Assembly: GCA_025355345.1 (NCBI GenBank)
Contig: JANXZU010000031.1
Span: 1 to 34,350, forward strand
Direction: 5' to 3'
From: Syntrophaceae bacterium
Lineage (GTDB): Bacteria; Desulfobacterota; Syntrophia; Syntrophales; Smithellaceae
Length of the DNA stretch: 34,350 bases
The position numbers and the translations under genes are program-made. The notes under the pieces were generated by a model. The model did no database searches. It was not told the DNA's origin and saw only the letters and a list, made by a program, of their open reading frames with translations. Shown in pieces: positions 16,122 through 23,536 of the stretch. Every line of letters begins with the position of its first letter. Position 1 is the first letter of the stretch.

Positions 16122-16571
16122 TCAGGCAGGACTGAGAAAATTGCTATTGGCTGTTTCAGCATAACTTCGAGATGGTTTTTCCTCCGCGGTTGATGCGCTT
16201 AGCCCAGCGGCAATATTAAGGTTTATATTGATCAGAACCGTCAATTTTTCAGGTTCCGGATAACACATTATATCCCCTGCCCGCTTGTCAATAAAAATGC
16301 TCAGTGTCAAAAGATCTTCCCGTAGTTTTTTAGGCAGGGGGTTTCCGTCTCTGGAAATCTCAGCCTGGAAGATACTCCATAACAAGCCGTTCATCCTCAA
16401 TGCGTCAAACAATTGGTCAATCTTTTCCCTGTCAAGCATATCCCAGTTTTTCTGACATTCCAGAAGCTTTAGTGCGGACTGAGTAAGGGCGTACGCATCG
16501 ATCTCTCTTCCGGTGAGATTTTCCTTTTGTACCTGAACGTTTCTATATGCTTGCATTTGAGCTGCGTACAT
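16122..16571 (-). CDS. flaF: flagellar biosynthesis regulator FlaF
   Basis: The product (149 aa) matches the FlaF family: MQAYRNVQVQKENLTGREID at the N-terminus, then ALTQSALKLLECQ and LWSIFQAEI. FlaF is a small cytoplasmic protein needed for flagellin synthesis or secretion in alphaproteobacteria, acting opposite or together with FlbT. I chose ATG 16571, which has AGGAGG 9 bases upstream; a TTG two codons earlier would lie only 3 bases from that site. The gene overlaps the end of flbT by 29 bases, so the two are surely cotranscribed and probably translationally coupled. The C-terminal ~25 residues (SASTAEEKPSRSYAETANS) are low-complexity and probably unstructured. Confidence 0.88.
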   Translation of the reverse strand: MYAAQMQAYRNVQVQKENLTGREIDAYALTQSALKLLECQKNWDMLDREKIDQLFDALRMNGLLWSIFQAEISRDGNPLPKKLREDLLTLSIFIDKRAGDIMCYPEPEKLTVLININLNIAAGLSASTAEEKPSRSYAETANSNFLSPA

Positions 16572-16950
16572 TACCAATTACCTCCTGTTCATAAGCAATT
16601 AACTTGCGGGTCAACTTGAGTGCCTGATAATATCGTCTGTTCAATACTTTGTCGCTGATTTCCTGTAGAATCGGTCTTCTGCTGGGCGCCGCATCGGAAA
16701 CATCCTTCACCAGTTCCCAATAGTTTTTGTGATGTTCCGCAAGATTCTCCTGATCTACATACATAAGCTGAATTGCAAAGTAGATTCTTTTGCATGGTGA
16801 ATCAGCCATGTTCGGGCTCATAATGTCCTTCCCCCGGAGGATGGGGACATTATTTTCGATAAGCAGCTCGCTCTTTGTGCTTCCGTTTGTGATCACGGCC
16901 CCGCCGATGATCAGTTTCTCATGGGGTTTGATGGTTATTGTCAGTGCCAT
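16543..16950 (-). CDS. flbT: flagellin mRNA regulator FlbT
   Basis: The 135-residue product has the FlbT signature: I.IKPHEKLIIGGAVITNG, then LLIENNVPILRGKDIMSP near the N-terminus and a helical C-terminal half with YFAIQLMY and YYQALKL. In Caulobacter, FlbT binds the 5' leader of flagellin mRNA and promotes its decay until the hook is complete. The start ATG has AAAGGG about 11 bases upstream. The gene lies 82 bases after the stop of the second flagellin, separated only by a hairpin, and overlaps flaF, so flagellin-flbT-flaF probably forms one unit with partial termination. The flbT/flaF pair is typical of alphaproteobacteria but also occurs in some deltaproteobacteria. Confidence 0.9.
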   Translation of the reverse strand: MALTITIKPHEKLIIGGAVITNGSTKSELLIENNVPILRGKDIMSPNMADSPCKRIYFAIQLMYVDQENLAEHHKNYWELVKDVSDAAPSRRPILQEISDKVLNRRYYQALKLTRKLIAYEQEVIGNVRSSNASI

Positions 16951-16985
16951 TTGCAGCTTAGCCCTTTCTAAGTTGGTGTTGTGGA

Positions 16986-17014
16986 AGATGGGGAGGAATT
17001 CTTCCTCCCCATCT
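16986..17014 (-). terminator. hairpin between flagellin 2 and flbT
   Basis: A perfect 13-bp stem (AGATGGGGAGGAA at 16986-16998 with 17002-17014, 3-base loop) sits 18 bases after the flagellin stop. No T run follows on the minus strand, so it may attenuate transcription or protect the 3' end rather than stop transcription completely. It shares the GGGGAGGAA core with the hairpin after flagellin 1. Confidence 0.6.
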
Positions 17015-17032
17015 CTACATTAGTTTACCAAA

Positions 17033-18259
17033 TTACGCAAACAATCTCAAGACTGATTGAGCCGCCTGTGCGGACAGACTCAAAGCCGTAGTACTCAGTG
17101 ACTGTCTGGTCTGCAGCATGAGCATGTTGGCTCCCTCTTCGTTGGTGTCAGCCTGTGTCAGATTATCTGCGCCCTTGTAAAGCAGATTGATCTTGGCCGT
17201 TGAGAAATCCTGCTGAATGCTGATAACACTTACTGCCGAAGACAACTTTGAAGACTCGTCCTTCAATTTGGCAATGCCCTTGTCCATGTTAGCGATGTCA
17301 TACCTGATGTCGCTGGCAAGTGCCCAGAAAGTGTTTGAACCCTTAACAGGGGCCAGGGTGGATTGTGCAAATCCTGTAGTATTCACGCCAAGATCGCTGG
17401 CATACGCGTTAAACCCTTTGACGGCAATGGATCCGCCTTCAAAACTGACCGCCAGGGTATCTTTGGTCAGAAGGTTGTTCCCTTTATATCCGGAGGCGCC
17501 GGCCAGGGTATCTATCTGCGTCAGAAGATTGACATACTGTGTTGCCAGAGTTCCGCGTGCGGATTTGACATCTGTATCAATATCAAAGTTGGCAGCAGTC
17601 GTAACCTGCACTACACCAATACCAGTTATTGCTTTATCAACAGCAGCGGACTGAAGTGTGATACGGCTACCGACGTTAGTCGCCTTCAGATCAGCCTCTC
17701 CGTATCTTCCTGGTTCCGAATTTGAATTAACCTTCGCTGCAAGATTGGCAACCTGCTCATCAATGGATAGTTTTGCATTTGATTCGGATGCAGACAGCCC
17801 TGCTTCGCCGATTACAAACCATTGATAGGTAGCTGTGGCAGTAGTGGCACCATTAGCCGATTGTACAGCCTGATAGCCTGTGCCGCCAATGGTTATTATA
17901 TCACCTACTGTAAATGCCGTGGTGACAGAAAAACCTAACTGGTTCGGATTGGAAGCAAGTGCGGACTGCCCAAGCGATCTTGCCGCCTCAATCAGCCCCT
18001 GAATGCCAGTGATACCGGCATTGGCAGCCGTAATGGTCTGGATGCCTTCCGACATGCCATCTTTATACTGCGCAATATCTGAGGCACGGGTTAAGTGACC
18101 CTGCGCAGCAAAGTAGTTGATCGGGTTATCCAAGGGCGTATTCACCTTTTTGCCCGATGCCAGACGTGCCTGTGTGCGGTCCAGAAGGGTTACTGTTGAC
18201 TGAAGCTGCACCAAATTGTTCCTCATTCCAGAGGTTAAGGAAATATCGTTCATAGCCAT
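17033..18259 (-). CDS. fliC: flagellin, sigma-28-dependent copy
   Basis: This second 408-residue flagellin has the same D0/D1 ends as the first copy (DISLTSGMRNNL, LDRTQARLASGKKVNTPLDNP; C-terminal NMLMLQTRQSLSTTALSLS). By eye it differs at about 54 positions, mostly conservative (S/A, T/S, D/E), clustered at residues 84-110 and 170-260. Start: first ATG of MAM, 9 bases from AAGGAG, as in the paralogue. It has a sigma-28 promoter at 18404-18430 and lies at the head of a probable flagellin-flbT-flaF unit. Two filament proteins with different promoters suggest that they are made at different stages or in different amounts. Confidence 0.95.
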   Translation of the reverse strand: MAMNDISLTSGMRNNLVQLQSTVTLLDRTQARLASGKKVNTPLDNPINYFAAQGHLTRASDIAQYKDGMSEGIQTITAANAGITGIQGLIEAARSLGQSALASNPNQLGFSVTTAFTVGDIITIGGTGYQAVQSANGATTATATYQWFVIGEAGLSASESNAKLSIDEQVANLAAKVNSNSEPGRYGEADLKATNVGSRITLQSAAVDKAITGIGVVQVTTAANFDIDTDVKSARGTLATQYVNLLTQIDTLAGASGYKGNNLLTKDTLAVSFEGGSIAVKGFNAYASDLGVNTTGFAQSTLAPVKGSNTFWALASDIRYDIANMDKGIAKLKDESSKLSSAVSVISIQQDFSTAKINLLYKGADNLTQADTNEEGANMLMLQTRQSLSTTALSLSAQAAQSVLRLFA

Positions 18260-18286
18260 GATTTATTTCTCCTTTTCTAGGTTGTT
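18260..18286 (-). promoter_or_regulatory. conserved flagellin translation leader (copy 2)
   Basis: This is the counterpart of 12678-12704 and is identical at 26 of 27 positions, with AAGGAG and a stretch reading AACAACCTAGAAAAGGAG on the minus strand. The match ends abruptly upstream, which argues for selection on this element rather than simple recent duplication of the whole leader. Confidence 0.5.
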
Positions 18287-18403
18287 ATCTGACAATTCTT
18301 GCCAGAGTTTATTGTTTGCCGTTTATTCGGCTACTTCATAATCGCTTTGTTACCTTACCCAACCTACCTCCTTTCCAATCCGTTTTATTTGCCTTTAAAT
18401 TAT

Positions 18404-18430
18404 TTATCGGACTTATCAGGCAAAACTTTA
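18404..18430 (-). promoter_or_regulatory. sigma-28 (FliA) promoter of flagellin 2
   Basis: On the minus strand TAAAGTTT (18430-18423) is a perfect -35 box, followed by exactly 11 bases and TCCGATAA (18411-18404), one mismatch from GCCGATAA. Transcription would start near 18397, leaving a leader of about 138 bases. Confidence 0.85.
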
Positions 18431-18530
18431 GCAGCCGACAAATAATTTTCCGGAATAGAAGAATAAAAAGACTGAGGGTTGAGGTATAATTCGATGAGGA
18501 CTTAAGCCTATCCCCCTTGACCTTATTTTC

Positions 18531-18558
18531 TCAAGTTTTATCCATTACGCACCGATAA
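18531..18558 (+). promoter_or_regulatory. sigma-28-like promoter of the TPR/Ig-like gene
   Basis: TCAAGTTT (one mismatch) is followed after 12 bases, one more than usual, by ACCGATAA (one mismatch). The start point would lie about 34 bases before the ATG at 18599. A TATAAT at 18485-18490 is an alternative -10 but lacks a -35 box. The 339-base gap 18260-18598 thus holds divergent flagellar-type promoters. Confidence 0.5.
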
Positions 18559-18598
18559 ACCAGCATAAGAAGATGTTAATAAGTGCTAAGGATAGTTT

Positions 18599-19795
18599 AT
18601 GGCGATAATCTCAGCGGATACAGTAGATTTTTTATTTTCTTCAACCACAACTACTTCGCAGTCACAGTTGGATTCTCTGGCTAATACTGCCCTGGGACAG
18701 GGAATCGATTCTTATCAAAATGGTGATTATGATAAGGCCATAAGTTCATTTAAAAGGTCGGCAGGTCTTTCACCCTTTTCAGATAATTCTGCAAAGGCAT
18801 ATGATTACATTGCTAAATCCTATCTTGCACAGGATAAGGTAGATGAAGCAATTAAGACTTATGAGGATGCTATTAAGATTTATCCGGTTCGCGATGATTT
18901 CCGTGTTGCTCTGGGTGATATTTACACGAAGGTAGGCGATGCGGCTGAAGCCATGGTACAATATAAAGCTGCTGTGCGATTTAATCAGAATTCAGCTCAA
19001 AACAGATTTTCTCTGGGGCAAATCTATCTTAAAGCCGGTCAGTTCAGTGATGCCCGCGAACAACTTCAAGCGGCCTCCAAAATGGCGCTAAATAACGCTG
19101 ACGGTTACTATGGTTTAGGGCAGGTGGCAAGGGCCACAGGTAATTATCAGGACGCGATTACACAATTGAACAAAGCAATTAGCGTGAATAGAAATTTTGA
19201 GCAATCGTATCTGGAACTTGGATATACCTACGCTGATATGGGCAATGTGCAGAAAGCTACCGAACAATTAAACATTCTTTCGGAAAGAAAATCTTCGCTA
19301 GCTATAACTCTTAAAAATTATATGTCTCAAGTCGCGCAACCAAAAATATTGAATGCTGTTGGTCGCGATGGATTCGCTACATTTTGGGGACCGGCAACAA
19401 ACATTGCTACTATGGACGAAGATCTGTCAGAGCCGGACAGATCAAAACTTGTTTCCATCAATGTTGTTTTTTCCAAAAAGATGGATCTTTCATCTATCCA
19501 GAATCCTTATAACTGGGGTATCAGCAGAGCATCTATTGCCCAAAACGGGTCTTTTTATAATGGAGGATTAGACGTACCGGATACGGAAGCTAACATTCTT
19601 CCGACCCCGGAATATGTTACATACAATGACAAGACAAATACAGCTTCTGTCCGATTTTGGATATCACAAAATGCCGAAGGCAATGCCACGCTTGATCCGG
19701 AACATATCGTTTTTAAATTCTATGGCAAAGATACTTACGGCAAAGTCATGGATCCCTCCGCCGATGAATATAGCGGCTTTAGCGGTGTAGTTTGA
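18599..19795 (+). CDS. TPR protein with C-terminal Ig-like/beta domain, flagellin-linked
   Basis: The 398-residue product has an unusual Ser/Thr-rich N-terminus (FLFSSTTTTSQSQLDS) without a signal peptide, then about five to six TPRs at residues 25-235 (QNGDYDKAISSFKRSAGLSP, YLAQDKVDEAIKTYEDAIKI, GQVARATGNYQDAITQLNKA). A C-terminal beta-rich region at about 280-395 (LVSINVVFSKKMDLSSI, ASVRFWISQNAEGNATLDPE) resembles SbsA/Big_5-type Ig-like domains, in which FSKKMD is a typical signature. AAGGA lies 6 bases before the ATG. The gene is divergent from flagellin 2 with a sigma-28-like promoter, so it may belong to the late flagellar regulon. I do not know its function; a filament-associated, export or glycosylation helper role is conceivable. 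Confidence 0.75.
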   Translation: MAIISADTVDFLFSSTTTTSQSQLDSLANTALGQGIDSYQNGDYDKAISSFKRSAGLSPFSDNSAKAYDYIAKSYLAQDKVDEAIKTYEDAIKIYPVRDDFRVALGDIYTKVGDAAEAMVQYKAAVRFNQNSAQNRFSLGQIYLKAGQFSDAREQLQAASKMALNNADGYYGLGQVARATGNYQDAITQLNKAISVNRNFEQSYLELGYTYADMGNVQKATEQLNILSERKSSLAITLKNYMSQVAQPKILNAVGRDGFATFWGPATNIATMDEDLSEPDRSKLVSINVVFSKKMDLSSIQNPYNWGISRASIAQNGSFYNGGLDVPDTEANILPTPEYVTYNDKTNTASVRFWISQNAEGNATLDPEHIVFKFYGKDTYGKVMDPSADEYSGFSGVV

Positions 19796-19816
19796 TCAAT
19801 ACAATTTCTAAATCGA

Positions 19817-19845
19817 TGTAGGGGCGAAAGTTTTTCGCCCCTACA
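19817..19845. terminator. palindrome between convergent genes (terminator or REP-like element)
   Basis: A perfect 13-bp inverted repeat (TGTAGGGGCGAAA at 19817-19829 with 19833-19845, 3-base loop) lies between two converging genes, where a bidirectional terminator is expected. There is no T run on either side. TAGGGGCGA palindromes are also common as short interspersed repeats in many genomes. A second stem (TACCCTTC at 19882-19889 with GAAGGGTA at 19900-19907) overlaps the amidohydrolase stop codon. Confidence 0.55.
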
Positions 19846-19895
19846 AGTTATAATCTACACGTGAACGTGCTATGCTTTATGTACCCTTCAACAAG

Positions 19896-21461
19896 CTACG
19901 AAGGGTATGCGTTTTTCAGGGAATCAAAGAAAAGACCGGCGCTGCCGCGATGCTCCTGCCCGGTATATTTCTCGCCCTTTAAATAAAGAGCTTCTACCTT
20001 AATAGTATTTAGCTTCTCCGCTGGTATCTTCAGAGGATTTTGATCCAGTACGACAAAATCAGCCAATGTACCTTCAGCCAATGTACCGCGTCTGTTTTCA
20101 TCAAAGGAAAGCTTGGCGCCTGCCGATGTATGCATACGCAAGGCATCCAGCACCGAAACAGACTCCTGTGGATTAGGATGATTGCAGGCCGCGTAAATTG
20201 ACGCGATAGGATCAGGCAAAGTGCATGGCGCATCAGAACCACTGGCGATTACCAAGCCGCTTGCAAGCATACTCTTTAAAGGAATCAGATTCTTAATGCG
20301 ATCGCCTAATATCTTCTGCAGATATTCCATCGGTTCCTGCTGCCAATACAGAAATGGTGTTTGCAGGGCAATGCAGATTCCAAGTTTGGCTGCCTTTTCG
20401 ATCATCGCGGGGTTCATCAGATCGGCATGAATTATAATGTGCCGATGGTCTTCACGGGGAAAGTCAATTAATGCCAATTCAAAAGCTATCAGAGCCTGCC
20501 CAATTGCCGCATCGCCAATAGCATGCATGGCGATCTGCAAACCACGCCGGTTTGCCGCTTTGACAAAATCATTTACCTGCTGCTGCGAATAAAAGAGTGT
20601 GCCAACACTTTTGGGATTATGAGAATAAGGTTCTTTCAGCGCGGCATCTTCGGAACCAAAGCAACCATCCAGGGCAGTTGCAAAGCAACCTCCAATGCAG
20701 GGCATTTTTCGTCTTAGCACTTTTTTGACATTCATCGTCTGAAAATAAACGTGAAACTTTTGCGGCAATCCCCGATTGGCAAACCTCACCATATCTACAT
20801 CTAAATCAAGGGGAAAGCCGACCCCCTCCGATGTATGCACAAGCGATATCCCTTTGCCGGCAAGATAATCGCTACCGGCAATCATATTCCTGAAAAGAGC
20901 CGGCAGCGATACAGATTGCGAAATATTATTAATCGCTTTATAAAAAGCGTTAAGATAAAACCAGCCTGTTTCCTTATCAAATCCAGGATCAGCAAGAATC
21001 GACGCGGGGAGGCTTTTGATCATCGCGGAATTACCGACGGATGCATGGCCGTCATATTTTACAATCATGAGAGGCTGCTTTGTGATCTTATCAAGGTCCC
21101 TTCTTTCAGGGAGTCTTTTTTCTTTTACTGTGTGAGCCGAACAACCAAAACCCAAGATTACCTTTTCTTTTTTACCCAAAGCAATGTACTTGTGAATCTT
21201 TTCATCGAGCTGCGCAAAATCACCTACGTCTCTGCAATCGAGGCTGGAATTGAAAAAGGCAAATGAGGCAAAGTGCATATGAGTATCGGCAAAAGCCGGA
21301 ATCACGCAGCGGTTTTTCAAATCTACCAGTTCAACATTGGCACAAACATCAGGCAAATGATCACCCGTAAAAATAATTTCTCCGTTTTTTTCCACAAGGT
21401 ATTTGAAGATGCGATTCTTATCTTCACAGGAAATAAAATCGGCATGTTTAAATACGCGCAT
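19896..21461 (-). CDS. amidohydrolase, YtcJ-like (amidohydrolase_3 family)
   Basis: The product (521 aa) is a metal-dependent hydrolase of the amidohydrolase superfamily. The metal-binding HxH motif appears in AFADTHMHFASFA near residue 60. Further ligand motifs are HAIGDAAIGQAL, IIIHADL and GSDAPCTLPDP, followed by the C-terminal beta region (GTLAEGTLADFVVLDQNPL) that closes the composite domain. The family includes YtcJ and N-substituted formamide deformylase; the substrate cannot be told from sequence. There is no signal peptide. The start has an excellent AAGGAGG 5 bases upstream and a consensus sigma-70 promoter behind it. It is a single-gene unit, divergent from trxB. Confidence 0.88.
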   Translation of the reverse strand: MRVFKHADFISCEDKNRIFKYLVEKNGEIIFTGDHLPDVCANVELVDLKNRCVIPAFADTHMHFASFAFFNSSLDCRDVGDFAQLDEKIHKYIALGKKEKVILGFGCSAHTVKEKRLPERRDLDKITKQPLMIVKYDGHASVGNSAMIKSLPASILADPGFDKETGWFYLNAFYKAINNISQSVSLPALFRNMIAGSDYLAGKGISLVHTSEGVGFPLDLDVDMVRFANRGLPQKFHVYFQTMNVKKVLRRKMPCIGGCFATALDGCFGSEDAALKEPYSHNPKSVGTLFYSQQQVNDFVKAANRRGLQIAMHAIGDAAIGQALIAFELALIDFPREDHRHIIIHADLMNPAMIEKAAKLGICIALQTPFLYWQQEPMEYLQKILGDRIKNLIPLKSMLASGLVIASGSDAPCTLPDPIASIYAACNHPNPQESVSVLDALRMHTSAGAKLSFDENRRGTLAEGTLADFVVLDQNPLKIPAEKLNTIKVEALYLKGEKYTGQEHRGSAGLFFDSLKNAYPS

Positions 21462-21518
21462 GTTGACCTCCTTATTAATTCCGGTATTCTAAAATCCAAA
21501 CTACCAACTTTTGGTGAA

Positions 21519-21547
21519 AGTATAAGCCCAATATTCCCGTATGTCAA
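21519..21547 (-). promoter_or_regulatory. sigma-70 promoter of the amidohydrolase gene
   Basis: The minus strand has TTGACA (21547-21542), a 17-base spacer and TATACT (21524-21519), one mismatch in total. The distance to the ATG is about 50 bases. I saw no equally good site for trxB on the other strand. Confidence 0.8.
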
Positions 21548-21656
21548 AGACATAAAAAGGATTAATTTCATTTTTTTACTTTCAATTTTGACTTTACAAA
21601 AACTCTTTATCCTGATTAAAGTCCGAACAGCAATATGAAGGGAAATATTTTCGACT

Positions 21657-22616
21657 ATGTCAGCAAAATTACCTCAATATGATTACGATATAATTATCAT
21701 TGGTGGCGGACCCGCAGGCTATAGCGCCGGTATTTACGCCGCCCGTGCCGGCCTTAAAACTCTGCTTGTGGAAGGCGCTTCAACTGTAAGTCAGATAACT
21801 ATTACCGACCTGATTGAAAACTATCCGGGCATCTCTGAAGGCATCAATGGTTTTGATCTGATGCAGCTTTTTAAGAAACAAGCGCTTAAATTTGATTTGG
21901 AAATAATGGCTAAAGATGTCGTCGCGGTCAAAAAAAATGATTCATCGCCAATTATATGGGATGTTACCATTGAGGAAACTACCCTCAAAACTTTGAGCTT
22001 AATCGTGGCAACCGGAGCACACTGGCGCAACCTGGGAGCGCCGGGGGAAACTGAATTTGCTGGAAAAGGGGTTTCCTACTGCGCAACCTGTGACGGGCCA
22101 TTTTACCGCGAGCGGAATGTAATAGTTGTCGGCGGTGGCGATACAGCGATTCAGGAAGCCCTCTTTTTGACTCATTTTGCCAAAAAAGTAACTGTAATCC
22201 ATCGTCGTGACCGACTGCGCGCCGCCGGAATTCTTCAAAAAAGAGCATTTGCCGAAAAGAAAATTGAATTTGTCTGGAATGCGACCCTGACGGAAGTTTC
22301 CGGTGGGGACTTTGTTAACGGGGTGAAAATAGCCGATGTCCATTCCGGGAAAATAAGTGAAATTGAAGCCGAAGGTGTTTTTATTTTCGTCGGTCGTCTT
22401 CCTCACACAGAGATTTTCCGGGATTTGCTTGCGTTAGATCCAACAGGCTTTATTAAGACGGATGAGAATTTAAAAACAAGCGCAGCAGGAATATTTGCCG
22501 CCGGAGACTGCCGGGTAAAACTTTTCCGTCAAGTTATAACTGCCGCAGGCGATGGAGCCAATGCCATACACAGCGCTGAGCTATATATTGAAGACTTGAA
22601 AGGCGAGACTTATTAA
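21657..22616 (+). CDS. trxB: thioredoxin reductase (NADPH, FAD)
   Basis: The 319-residue product reduces thioredoxin, or a similar disulfide protein, with NADPH. It has an N-terminal FAD-binding GGGPAGYSAG, the redox-active CATC at C142/C145 within the inserted NADPH domain, GGGDTAIQEA for NADPH, HRRDRLRA (the HRRxxxR motif that contacts the NADP phosphate) and the second FAD motif AAGDC near the C-terminus. Length and order match bacterial TrxB. It opens a plus-strand run of seven genes; lgt follows after 47 bases. The ribosome binding site is weak (AAGGG about 15 bases from the ATG). Confidence 0.93.
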   Translation: MSAKLPQYDYDIIIIGGGPAGYSAGIYAARAGLKTLLVEGASTVSQITITDLIENYPGISEGINGFDLMQLFKKQALKFDLEIMAKDVVAVKKNDSSPIIWDVTIEETTLKTLSLIVATGAHWRNLGAPGETEFAGKGVSYCATCDGPFYRERNVIVVGGGDTAIQEALFLTHFAKKVTVIHRRDRLRAAGILQKRAFAEKKIEFVWNATLTEVSGGDFVNGVKIADVHSGKISEIEAEGVFIFVGRLPHTEIFRDLLALDPTGFIKTDENLKTSAAGIFAAGDCRVKLFRQVITAAGDGANAIHSAELYIEDLKGETY

Positions 22617-22663
22617 TCTCCTTATCATTGACTATTAACCTCTTTAATCAGGATGTTTAAACT

Positions 22664-23518
22664 ATGGAAGCTTTCATAAATGCATGGCAATACATACCTT
22701 CGCAGATGAGCCCAAGCATTTTTAGCATTGGTTCTTTTCAACTACGCTATTATAGCCTGATGTATGTTGTCGCTTTCGCTATCGTTTATTTTCTCAGTCT
22801 CTACCGGATAAAGCACGAAAAGTATAAATATTCGGCCGAAAACATTCAGGACTATCTAGTTTGGGCAATGATAGGGGTGATCCTCGGCGCCAGATTTGGT
22901 GAAGTATTGATTTATAACCCAAGTTACTATCTGCAGCATCCATTGGAGATAATCATGCCTTTTAGTTTTTCCAACGGTATCCGATTTACCGGCATTAGTG
23001 GCATGTCCTATCACGGAGGACTAATTGGTGTTGTTCTTGCCTCCGTGATCTTTTGCCGCAAGTACAAATTTAATTTCTGGCATTTAGTCGATCTGCTTAT
23101 CCCCGCGGTACCGCTTGGCTACACCTTTGGCCGAATCGGCAATTTCATCAACGGTGAATTGTACGGCAGAGCAACAGCTGTGCCCTGGGGAATGTATTTT
23201 CCTCTTGATTCCCTGCAGAAACTTCGTCACCCTTCCCAACTTTATGAGGCAATGCTCGAAGGAATTGTTTTATTTATCGTGATGTGGTTGATCAGAAAAA
23301 AATCTAAATTTGATGGATTTCTTCTGGGAATATATATTTTTGGTTATGGCTTGGCGCGCTTCATTGCTGAATTCTTCCGTGAGCCCGATTATAACGTGAA
23401 TATGATTTTAGTCACCATCAGTATAGGGCAACTCCTTTGCTTACTAATGATGTTAGGGGGCATTGCCCTTTTAATCTGGCGTAAAAATGCCTCTCCGGCC
23501 TTGAAAAAGAAAAATTAA
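22664..23518 (+). CDS. lgt: prolipoprotein diacylglyceryl transferase
   Basis: The product (284 aa) is the inner-membrane enzyme that transfers diacylglyceryl from phosphatidylglycerol to the lipobox cysteine of prolipoproteins, the first step of lipoprotein maturation. The Lgt signature GRIGNFINGELYGR is at residues 156-169; GMSYHGGLIG, FGEVLIYNP and HPSQLYEA are also family motifs. About seven hydrophobic segments span the protein, and the C-terminus is basic (RKNASPALKKKN). Length is normal. It lies between trxB and the terC-like gene, 18 bases before the latter, so probably cotranscribed. Confidence 0.96.
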   Translation: MEAFINAWQYIPSQMSPSIFSIGSFQLRYYSLMYVVAFAIVYFLSLYRIKHEKYKYSAENIQDYLVWAMIGVILGARFGEVLIYNPSYYLQHPLEIIMPFSFSNGIRFTGISGMSYHGGLIGVVLASVIFCRKYKFNFWHLVDLLIPAVPLGYTFGRIGNFINGELYGRATAVPWGMYFPLDSLQKLRHPSQLYEAMLEGIVLFIVMWLIRKKSKFDGFLLGIYIFGYGLARFIAEFFREPDYNVNMILVTISIGQLLCLLMMLGGIALLIWRKNASPALKKKN

Positions 23519-23536
23519 TTAGGGAGACAATGTTAC

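Noticed and set aside
18485..18490. TATAAT as a sigma-70 promoter for the TPR/Ig-like gene
   Set aside because: No TTGACA-like box lies 16-18 bases upstream; the sigma-28-like site closer to the gene fits better.
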